Origin: Hymenolepis diminuta
Taxonomy: Eukaryota; Platyhelminthes; Cestoda; Cyclophyllidea; Hymenolepididae
Reading direction: 5' to 3'
Assembly: GCA_900708905.1 (NCBI GenBank)
Contig: CAADRB010000011.1
Span: 214,471-278,470, forward strand
DNA length: 64,000 bases
Shown here: positions 48,673 through 58,566 of the stretch, piece by piece
Layout of the letters: every line of letters begins with the position of its first letter
How positions within the stretch are numbered: the first letter of the stretch is position 1
Translations under genes and position numbers: made by a program
Notes under the pieces: generated by a model
Told to the model about the DNA's origin: nothing
Databases searched by the model: none
What the model saw: only the letters and a program-made list of their open reading frames with translations

Positions 48673-49833
48673 ATGACTAACTGTGTTCTCTATGCGGGTG
48701 ACCTGCATCCACTGACTACTCTAGAGGAAGTGGCTAAAGCTTTTTCCGGTTTCAGAGGTCAACTTATTCGTGTAAATCGAGCTAAAGGAGGAAGCTGTTT
48801 TGCCTTACTGCGTTTCCCTACAAAAGATGATCGTAAGCATTCCCTTTTGAAAAAAACCTCTATTATAGTTGAATTTGCTTTGAATAACTTGCAAAATATT
48901 CAAATCGGTGATCGACCTGTTCGATTAATGCGATTTCAATCAGATCCTCGTCTTCGAACTATCAAAGGAGCTAATGTATTTGTTAGCAATATTGATCGAG
49001 GTGTTATACAGCACGAACTCTTCTTGTTGTTTCAAAACTTTGGTGAAGTATTATCATGCAAGGTTTGGTTGTCTATATTAAATAAATAACTATTACAGAT
49101 CGCTGTGGATAACATGCAAAATTCATGTGGATATGGATATGTACAATTTAGTAGTCCTAAGTTCGCAAAACATGTAATTGATTCTTGCGGTTCAATAGAA
49201 ATTGGAAGCAAGAAATTGATTGTGAAACCTTTCAAGGCACGAAATGAGCGCTATCCTAACACCAGAGTACTGCCATTCACCAACTGCTACATTAAAAACT
49301 TCGACGACAGCACTACTGAGGCTGATCTAAGGGAATTGTTTAGTGAATTTGGAGAAATCGGAAGTATTTTTATCCCAATGTACCCAAATAAAGTGTTAAA
49401 GGGCTATGCTTTTGTATGCTTCAAGCGTTTTGATGAGGCTATGAGAGCAGTGCAAAATTTAAATGGAAAGGAGTTTAGAGGACGCAGATTATATGTTAGT
49501 CGAGCTGAAAAAAAGATGGACAGAATGAAAGCCCTAAGTGCATACTATAAAACCTTGAGTGAAACAACCGTTTATGTGAAAAACCTGGATGAAAACATCA
49601 ACGAGTATGCTCTACAGACGTTCTTCGGTCAATGTGGCAAAGTGATTAATGCTAAAGTGATTCGAGATGCCAACGGCAAGTCAAAGGGCTTTGGATTCAT
49701 ATGGTTCCAATCACCTAATGATGTTAAAACTGCGTTAGAAATGCAGAGTAGAAATTTGGGACCAAAAACAATCCTGTTGACACGTGCATTAATGCCGGTT
49801 GTAGTAACATCGAGATATGAGTGTGAAGATTGA
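48673..49833 (+). CDS. Short poly(A)-binding-protein-like protein, four RRMs, no MLLE domain
   Basis: Exons 48673-49062 and 49099-49833 are separated by a 36-nt intron whose removal keeps the frame; they encode 374 residues. Four RNA-recognition motifs follow the cytoplasmic PABP order. RRM1 has the RNP2-like LYAGDL and a degenerate RNP1. RRM2 has VFVSNI and YGYVQF. RRM3 has CYIKNF and a good RNP1 (KGYAFVCF). RRM4 has VYVKNL and KGFGFIWF. RRMs 3 and 4 are the best conserved. The protein stops at once after RRM4 (SRYECED), so the Pro/Gln-rich linker and the C-terminal MLLE domain, which in full-length PABPs (about 630 residues) binds PAM2 peptides, are absent. It probably binds RNA but should not recruit PAM2 partners. 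Near-intronless structure and divergence suggest a retroposed or duplicated paralogue rather than the housekeeping gene. The ATG is the first in frame after the acceptor. Confidence 0.85.
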
Positions 49834-52373
49834 AATTTCTGATGGTGGTTGTTGTCATATTTATTAGTTTGCTATCATTCTAGTTCATGAATTCTGCAAA
49901 TAAGTTTAATTAAAGCTAATAATTTGCTATAAAATTATTTTTTTGTTCAAATAATTATGGGGTAATTCGCCTGAGTTAAATGTTAGACTATTAATTCTAC
50001 CAATAAGGCTTCCGTTAGGAGATAACGATACCGATGGCATTTTAGAATTTATGTCAGGATAGAAATTGCTAATTTGGTTTTTAGCATTTTCTAGTTTTTT
50101 AAAACCAATTTAAGGTCGAATTTATATTCTGTAAGCTATATTTTAATGATCTATACTGGTGAATAATGTAAAATGTTCCATCTTGTCAAGAATATGAACA
50201 TAGAAAGTATTACAATCACAGGATGAATAATTACAACTCTATAGGTGTCTAAAGATTATTGATATTCCTTTTCGACATACGGTTATGAAAGTGATTTCCT
50301 TTTCGGTGGTGATTCGGTGATGAAAGTCATTTTCCAATGCGTCTTCCTCGCACAAACATACAATAATTTATGGAATCTTTCCTAATTTTTTCAAAACTTT
50401 CGCAAGGCAAAAGTAAATCTAGTTATTAAAACTAGTTCAACCATAAATATCGGTACTGAAGTCTATGATATGGTAAGCAAAGAAATCACAGATGTTGGGC
50501 AAATTCGAATATGATTCCTTTTCCATTATCAATAAAATCAATGTCGATATAAAATCGTAACTAATAATCTAAAAGGAGAGGAGAATCGGCATTAGAATTC
50601 TAGCCCAGATGAAAGACCAAACTGGTCAGAGGTAAACTCTCCAAGTTGATTTGGGCTAGACGTCCAATATATCAAGTATTAAGAGATTTGTATTACCTTA
50701 TTCGGAGTATACTTGTGATTCTAGTTCTAAATGTAGTTTCGTCAAACATACTACAGAATCCAGTGGTTTAGGCTATTATGTGGAAATGTCTGAACATTGA
50801 GACAATTTTGTAAAATTCCTTATTTTCTGAAATCCAATAAACGATTGATCAGGACAGCTACATTTAAAACTCGTAAAATTACTATGTGTTAAAACGATTT
50901 AAATCTAAATTAGAGACAAAAAATTATGGATCAAAGTATTCCCTTTGAGAAATCACAAATTTCACGGTTTACTATCATAATAGAAAGTAAGAATAAGGTC
51001 GATGAGATTAACTCAAATTTTTATCTATAATTCAAATAAATGGATACTAAATTCAGTTTGATAGGTATGGTTTATGGAATTTAAAAGGCGTGTCATCAAA
51101 TTCAGAAATCACAGGTTTGGAACATGCAACCTTATCAATATTTTCAACTTGATCGATAATAATAACCAGTCTCCTAGCTTAATTTTATTAACCTTCGAAG
51201 ACTCGGTTGGAGATTACCCTCGTTTAACTAGAGTGCCCTTTGTTTCATCACAGTATTTTGATAGTGTAAGTGGGCGATCTTGAGTAAAAATACTGTTGTG
51301 TTAGTTCGGTTTGGATAGCAGTAACTTCGTTTAGAATTACAGGTGTTGAACAAAGGCCGGCAAACTCGTTAACATCTGTTCCATCTGCGATTAAAAGTGC
51401 ATATTCAGTATTTGCAATGGCTGTTACTAACACAACACACGGTTTTGTTACCGGGTTTACATTTGATATGCGCGTTTAAAAAAGCATACCGATACTACGT
51501 CGCCAAAGGTTGTAACTTGAAGTATACCAAAGATTGAACTGATAATAACACCAATTGTAGTACTTTAAATCAACACAGTACCCTCAAAATAGAATACAGT
51601 TCCAGGGAATCAAACAGAACAGCACACAGGAATTAAATAATGGCACTGTCAGAAAGTATGTATAGCGCGGGATACACAAAGGAAAGCACAGACGTTCATA
51701 CACGTCATGCAGTTCTTTATATATGGAATGGAATGAATCAATAATGAGATGAATGGGTCATCATACTAACCTGATTGATTATGCGATGAAATTGATATTT
51801 TCATATATGGACAAGCTTGGGATAAATGACAATAGGTGCCTATGTAAGCAGACAATCACTGCATCAATATTAATTTGAAACCTTAAATCAGAAAATTATA
51901 TGCATATTACACAAGCGGCACATTTATGATTAGATGTTAATGGGAATGTGCGTAAATAAACTCTCCATAATGTTTATCTCTGAAAGTGAAAAAATCAGAT
52001 TCGAAAATATTTTGATGCCCTAAGCAGAATTCATTGAAATCGTTCCTCAGGGATAAAGGTTCATAGCTGATCTCGTTGATCGGGCTGTCGACATTTTATT
52101 CTGTCCATTTTACATTGGAGTGGGATTAGTCTAGCGGAACTATTAGTTAATATTTTAGATATGGGGATGGAAGCGACACCATCATGCACTTCGATTTCGT
52201 CTGCCATCAGACAAATTAAAATTTAATTACAAAACTTAAACAATAAACGAAAAATTTTGTTTCTACACAATATGAGCTCCAGTCAAAAGTAATATCTCCA
52301 ACATTCCTTTAGGGACAAACAGATGAACATGAAAATGAGTAAGAAAAAAGAAAATGAAAAAATCGTGCAGCTT
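49834..52373. other. Intergenic between convergent PABP-like and TFIIF alpha genes
   Basis: AT-rich. It holds a stretch (about 51590-51850) that also occurs, diverged, at about 56620-56990. An ATTAAA at about 49911 is a candidate poly(A) signal for the PABP-like gene. No gene recognised. Confidence 0.4.
51590..51850. repeat. Dispersed repeat, copy 1
   Basis: Shares ordered blocks with 56620-56990: 'cacaggaattaaata', 'gtcatcatactaac', 'atatggacaagcttgggat'. Class unknown; on the minus strand it is followed by a 61-codon open frame (51433-51248) that I cannot assign. Confidence 0.4.
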
Positions 52374-52379
52374 TTTATT
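52374..52379 (-). terminator. GTF2F1: Polyadenylation signal for TFIIF alpha
   Basis: AATAAA on the minus strand about 150 nt after the stop codon and about 20 nt beyond the outer arm of the inverted repeat. If used, the mRNA would contain both arms of the hairpin. Confidence 0.55.
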
Positions 52380-52399
52380 CGGTTTACAATTATGTATAT

Positions 52400-52471
52400 A
52401 CAGGTGTTGAAACCTTTGAAGCAATCTATTTATGAAAAAGCACAATATTATCTGAAATACTAAGTCACTAT
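52400..52471 (+). repeat. Inverted repeat arm 1: copy of the TFIIF alpha 3' end
   Basis: 72 nt, the reverse complement of 52519-52590 with four mismatches, all in the loop-proximal half. On the + strand it reads as the last codons of TFIIF alpha starting at GTG 52404. One codon is changed Gly to Glu, two differences are silent, the first stop TAA is TAC, and the next TAA (52461-52463) is kept. It begins exactly at an ACAG that would serve as a splice acceptor. Confidence 0.95.
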
Positions 52472-52518
52472 ATGTATATGTACATATGTATGTATATATG
52501 CAGCAAAATAGAAAACAA

Positions 52519-52590
52519 ATAGTGACTTATTATTTAAGATAATATTGCGCTTTTCCATAAATAGATTGCTTCAAAGGTTTCAACACCTGT
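52519..52590 (-). repeat. Inverted repeat arm 2: inside the TFIIF alpha coding end
   Basis: Partner of 52400-52471, separated by a 47-nt AT-rich spacer with TATGTA-type repeats. It covers the last 20 codons of the gene, the stop (52532-52530) and a few bases beyond. Confidence 0.95.
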
Positions 52591-55500
52591 AAAACTTCTC
52601 CCACTCGGGAAGCACTTAGACCATCGTCCGACCCGAGCAGACCTCTCGCTTTCAATTTCCTCATAAGTTCTTCAAATGTAATTGGCTTTCGCAGGAGGTA
52701 CTTCCTAATAGTATCAAATAAACATCCTCTCGGAACTTGAACCGAAGGAGGTGGAGTAATTTCATTTTGTTTGAAGCGCTTTGTAAGAGGTAACAATTGT
52801 GACGAAGGACTTTCAAGGGATCTTTTCTGCTTTGAAGCGAACGATTTGAGAGATTGGGAAGGTTCGGAAGATTCTGAACTCTCCTCATGAGATTCTTCAT
52901 CAGAATCTCCTTCAGTATCAGAAGAGCAACTTGAAGAAGGCAAAAACATCTTCCTGCTCTTCTCCTGCTCGCCAAAGAATATATCACTAGCAACCTTTTG
53001 TTTCAGCTGCTGAGATTCTGCATCTTTCACTTCTTCCTTGCCATTTTTCCCAACATTTTCTATTTCATCTTCCTCCTCCTTCTCCTCCTTCTCATCATCA
53101 TCATCATCATCATCAATGTCACTGATTATTTCAACTTCTTGATCAACACCCGGTATATCATAAATCTTTTCTCTCTCATCTTCAGATAGTTTATCTTCAT
53201 CCGAAGTGGAATCTGTCAAATAATCAAGTTCATCTCCATCATGATCATCTACGTCACTGTCTTCCCCAACTATTTCAGAATTCTCTCCTTCTATATCATC
53301 ATCAGAGCCATCAATTAAATTGCTCTTGTGTTTCCGACGAGACAGAGTAATTCTACTTCTGCGTTTACTGGCAACAATGGCTGCTCTACGCTTTTTCTTT
53401 TCTTCAAGCCTTTTCTGTGCTCTTATTTGGTTAATATCAGATCCTTCGTTTTCTGATTCCAATTCATCATCGCTCTGATCGTAGGCCTTCCACTCGTCAA
53501 ATTCTGAAAGAACAAGGTCTGGTTTCATTGTGGCTTTATCGCTATTTACGGATTCATCAGCCTTCTCATGTTTGGCATTTTTCATAATATTAAAATAATT
53601 TAAGACATTATTTCTCGTGGAAAACCCCCTTTCCGCTTCTTCGTAACTCAAATTTTTATATTTTATCCGTTGTTTCACCGTATACCATTCATTCACCGGA
53701 TATGCATCAAAACCTCCACCACTCCTATGGGTGAAGATGAAATACTTGCTCCCAATCAAAATGTCCTCCTTCACACCTCGGAAACGCTTTGCAGATTTTC
53801 CTTTGCCAACCGTGAACAAAAAGGGCTGTTCCTCCGCAGAGTATTCTTTTGGTTGAATACCTCGTTTTTGAAATAGGGCATTCAGTCGTTCTCCAGCACC
53901 AAACCCACTACCGACTCCACCTGAAGATTTTTTCTTAAAAGGTTTGGGGTAGAGATCCAAGTTGTTCTCGCGTTGAAGAAATACCTCATCTTCGGAGCAT
54001 AATTGAACATCCTCTTTGTTATACTTTAACACCCTGAATTTCTGATTTGGATGCGGATGAACATGAATCTAATAAAATGAAAAAATCGATTCGATTAATA
54101 TTCTATTTAATAATAGTTGAACGGCAGTTCCTAGTTTGACCTTACATTTCCAAACCGTTCAACTTAATAACATTATTTATTTTAATTAATCTGTAAGATT
54201 TAAAAATTTAAGACCAATCATGCATACAGTATTAATTCGATATATATCTATTTAATCAGGTTTTAAACACGAGAACACAAAAAAATTCTTTTCTGTTTTA
54301 AACATGAGGAGACATCTGAGCGGGGGAAAGCAAACGACCTAATAAATGATGAAACGGAGGGGACTAAAATAATTTATTGAAGTCAAACTCTTACTATAAT
54401 TATGATAATGGGCATGGTTGATCCTTATAATGCTCTAATGTTAAAAAATACATTTCATTATTGGTCCGTAGATTTTTGAAGTGAGTTAATGTCCGTGATA
54501 ATCCGAGCTTAATGACCAATTGATTGAATGAGTAAAATTTTAGTGATTTAATATTTTTCCTTGTTTAAAATGTCTTTGCTGGTTTTATCTACCTGATCAT
54601 ATCTTACCATCTTACTTTCTTTGCCTTTGAAGAAAAAAGTGAACTGATGTGGCAGGATCGACCATCCTATTTAATCAACCTGATTTTGTAACCTAGAGGA
54701 CCAATCATGAACTTTGAATTTTAGGACGTGAAGCAGTGAAATAATCATTAGGTTTGTAGTATAACTTCGATCGAAAAGCAGATGAAGTAGGTCTCTTTTG
54801 GCATTCAAGAGCTGTTGGGTCTTATCCATTTTTTCCATATTGAACTTTAATGTTATCCGATTTAAGTTGTTTTCCATGATGAAAAATCATAAATACTTTT
54901 GTTTTGCAGAAATAATATAATTAATTGGGTAGTCGATTAAGTCATTCATTTGACAAGTTCAAGTAGATGATGACATAATAGAGCTTACTGTTGTTCCTAA
55001 TGCTGAAATATAATCAGGTAAGAAGTTTGACTATCTCTATTGTATTGATACTAAAATGAGGAGACTATTACTGAAAAGTTATAATCAAATCGTTCGATTT
55101 ATATTAGGGCAATTTATACCCAGAGTATCATGACTAAGACTAATTAAACAAGATTCCCATGAGGTAGTGATTAGCCAATCCTCTAAGGCCGATTTGCCCT
55201 CCTCAAGCTGTGAAATTCAGTCTTAATAGAATCTACATGAAGGAAAACTCTATGCATTTCCAGAATTACTTTTTATTCGCATTCTCCACGACAATACCTC
55301 GATTTTTCACTCACGAAGTGGAGTGACGTCTTTTATGTTCCTATGATGTATGACCCCTACCTGTCATGTCTATACGCGTCCACCGATTTTCCCCCCTCTT
55401 CTATAACCGCCTCGCTTCACATAAAAACCAAACTGCGTTCATGCACTCGCGCGGCCTTACCCAAGTGACTCACATAAAGCTATCCTTGTTTTCCACACAA

Positions 55501-58500
55501 GAACAACGCACGCTGGTCAGTTACGGGCTCCTACGTGTCCTGCTCATCTCTCTTCCTCAGCACGCTCCCCTCTCTACCTCTCTCTCTGCCACTTGAATAC
55601 ATTTTTGGTTTACTCAACTCTTGGTGTTCTGCTTCACGACTGTTGTTAGCCCTTAATCAACCAGCTACGAATTAGTGACTATTATTGCTGTCGTTATTTG
55701 TTAGCTGCAAACCGTTAGTTGTTATCTGACTGCAACGTTTATAAGGACAATTCAATATAATGCAATTCTGTTTATTGCAAACGAATATTAGCAGAAAAGA
55801 GAACATTGTTCATGCATTATTGAGACGATCACCACTCTACAAAAATAATGAGCTCTAACGAACTGTAATGCCCACGTTTCTGGATGTTCCAATCTTAAGA
55901 AAAATAAGGGAGGTAAAACCACCGTCGATCGGAATGTCATCTTCAGTCCTGGTATAAAAAGGCATTGCCTATCTAAGGAGAAGTATATCCAATTGTCAGT
56001 GAATAGCCGAAAGTGGCAAGGCAATGTTTACCTCATGTTCTTCAATCTGAGTAAGGAAAAGAGAAGGACCCAACTCTTCCACTTCCTAAAATGAGGACTA
56101 CAGAACCACACACATATATGTTCGACTAGCGTAATGTGAACTAAAACTTTATAAAAATGTCTCATTACTGAAACTCACCTTGAATGAACTCTAGGGAGCT
56201 CCAATATATTAAATGCCTTTGCTTCTCTCATTTACCTACCTGTGGTTTATGAAAACATAAATGAAGTTTGATGGCAGAGCCAGCCATTCAATTTATTTAA
56301 TTGGTCAACAAGGTCCATATATCGTGGACATGAACTCACCTAGTAACCCAGGATTCGAATCATAGAAGTTGGATTCCAAAACATTTGGATATTACAGAGT
56401 GAATTATAGGCAAGCCGGCAACTTAGTCTTTCCAGACTTCAAATATCTCGATATCTTGACTTCATTACGCCCACCTACTCGATTCACCCATTTTAAGTTC
56501 TACTGGACCATTTTGCTATTAAGCCTGTTCAAATACTATCTGTTGTGAATTAAAGTACATCTGAAATGGAACTGATCGTGACGCCAAATGTTCAGGGAAT
56601 TGAATGAAGCAGGGAATGTATAAATTTAGATAATACACAGGAATGAAATAAGATATGTATTAAGAGGAGTACACACAGGGGTGCATTAGTGACACTTAAC
56701 ACACTGAGACCGACAGACAATCATGGGCAAAGAGAGACACGCAGGGATTAAATATTCTAAGTATTCCATAGGATACGATCTCCAATAAGGTATCAGTGTC
56801 CTTGTGTTGAATAATAATAAATAGGAAAAGAAATCACATACATGGTTAGACACCTGTTAATATGACGCAAAGTTGTATTGGAACAAGGAACACCGTTATA
56901 TGGCAGAAGCTAATGAGTCATCATATTGACGTAATGGGGCATAGTATGAAATCGGTATGGACAAACTTGGGACAACGTGTGATTAAGTTTGTAATAACCC
57001 AGAGTTTAAATGACTTAATTACACTTTGATTTAAACATGTGAAAGTTTTTGCATTGCCATGAGTAACGATAATAATGTATATTCCATACTGATCGGCCCT
57101 GTTCAGATAAGAATAATAGAATTTCCATTATTGCTTAATCTTTCGATATTAATTTGCAAAACCAGTGTTGTTGCGCATTCAAATTAGGCGTGACTACATT
57201 ATGCAATTAACTACTGAAGAATAAAACATTTCGAACATATCCAGAACACATAGTTCCCTTTTTTCCTTTCTTCTGATATAGTGTCCGCTCATTCGTGCGG
57301 GGTCGACTGAACTCCTCATCAGGTTTTAATTAATTAGTATTCACCTTTCAGGCTCCGCATTTTATGAACTCGAATCTTATTTAATTGGAACCTGGAGTCT
57401 TAGAAAGTCTAGTTTTAGTTGGAGGGAATTTTTCTACAAACAGGTCTCACTCACTTCATAAGATTGGTGGGTCATCTAAAGAACTGATATGGCACTGACT
57501 AAAGATAGAACTTTAATGAGCAATATTAATGACGATCTGCATGCGATACAAGAATATCATTAAAAGAGCCTCTATTAGTTCATATATGCAAGTTTTAAAC
57601 AAAAAATTATTCCAAATTAATCCACAACACAACTATTTGTCTGCTTAAGTGTCCTCATTGGTTCAGTAATTTCATCGCTGTAGACATTTTTCCATGAAAT
57701 TATTAACAGTTGATTATAACTGAGGTCACTTAAAGCTATTGAATAGCCAAATAATACGAAATAAATTTCTATATCGTTCTAATAGATTGGTAAAACTGTG
57801 TACTTAAAAGTTCATGCACGAATAACTTAAATCCAGTTGTTATTTCATATTAAATTTCAAAATAGAAAAATAGAAAGAACTGATCATCGTTCTATGTGAT
57901 GCAATGAGTAGATTAGGTCTATCAACAGCTAAATCTCTCATTTGAATCATCCTCGATCTTGTCAAATTGAGAAAAAATACTACAGGGTAATATTAAACTC
58001 ACAGGCATTCGAGAACGGACAATAACGTTTTTATCTTCTCCTTTTTCCTCAAGCATGAATGATATTGACTGATTTGGTTTGAATCTCATGTTAATCCTTT
58101 CTATCATTCCCTGGATGGCATTGTCTAGGATCCCCTGTTTGCGTGATTGAAAAGGTGGAGAGGAAGAATCGGTTGGGGAAGTAGGCCTTGGCTGCAAATT
58201 TGAATCCAGTTTTTGGGGGCTTAATATTTGAAGTCTTTTTTGCATTTTAGTCGTATTTGCTGGCACTGGAGTCGGTGTTTGCAACGACTGAGGGGTAACT
58301 TGACTATATTCCTGCCGCTGTCTTCCAGATGGTAGTATGATCGGAGTTCTAATGGCCCCAGATACTTGAGTAGTGCTGATGACGTAAATTTTACGTTGAC
58401 CGTTAGTATTCAATACGGTAACAGGTCCAGGCTGAGTACCAGTGGTAGAAGAATCTGTATTCTCCGATTCGGATTTGGTCAGAGTAACCACTGTCACCAT

Positions 58501-58545
58501 TTTCCGCGGTTTTGATTGTGGAATGTTGATTTGATTTTCAGCCAT
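52530..58545 (-). CDS. GTF2F1: TFIIF alpha subunit (RAP74)
   Basis: Large subunit of general transcription factor TFIIF, which binds RNA polymerase II with the beta subunit. Exon 1 is 58545-58003, exon 2 is 54068-52530; the intron of 3934 nt has a GTGAGT donor and a TTATTAG acceptor, phase 0 on both sides; 693 residues. The RAP74 N-terminal region spans the junction (VIVRSRMP then IHVHPHPNQKFRVLKYN) and continues through RENNLDLYPKPFK, GSGFGAGERLN, GSKYFIFTHRSGGGFDAYPVNEWY and RNNVLNYFNIMK. A long charged middle follows (Asp run at about 53095-53115, EEKEEKEEEDE, basic KRRSRITLSRRK, Ser-rich blocks), as in the family. The last 70 residues form the winged-helix domain (DTIRKYLLRKPITFEELMRKL to KAQYYLK) that contacts FCP1 and TFIIB in relatives. 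Exon 1 adds a Ser/Thr/Pro/Gln-rich N-terminal extension of about 165 residues not present in human RAP74. ATG at 58545 is the first in frame. Confidence 0.92.
55253..55666 (+). repeat. LTR copy, family L, nearly full length
   Basis: Begins TGCATTTCCAGAATTAC, passes through 'cgcattctccacgacaatacctcgatttttcactc', 'ccaagtgactcacataaa', a CT-rich block and 'ggtgttctgcttc', and ends near CCAGCTAC. It aligns in order with the minus-strand LTR at 32022-32446. It lies inside the TFIIF alpha intron in antisense orientation. No gag downstream. Confidence 0.65.
56620..56990. repeat. Dispersed repeat, copy 2
   Basis: Diverged partner of 51590-51850 ('cacaggaatgaaata', 'gtcatcatattgac', 'tatggacaaacttgggac'). 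Inside the TFIIF alpha intron. Confidence 0.4.
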
Positions 58546-58557
58546 AATTCACTTGAA

Positions 58558-58566
58558 TCTTGAAAA
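58558..58566 (-). promoter_or_regulatory. 3' splice acceptor just upstream of the TFIIF alpha start
   Basis: On the minus strand a CTCTTTTTCAAG tract ends at 58559, 13 nt before the ATG. It could be a 5'-UTR intron end or a trans-splice acceptor, like the one at 48661. Confidence 0.4.

Noticed and set aside
51248..51433. 61-codon minus-strand frame with coding-like composition
   Set aside because: Not recognised; start codon weak; adjacent to a dispersed repeat, so possibly repeat-derived, but too little to call a gene.
53670..53876. Plus-strand frames opposite TFIIF alpha exon 2
   Set aside because: Shadows of a strongly conserved gene on the minus strand.
43725..58545. PNUTS, PABP-like and TFIIF alpha as a functional gene cluster
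   Set aside because: Related themes, but separate strands, large spacings and repeat-filled gaps; coincidence is the simplest reading.
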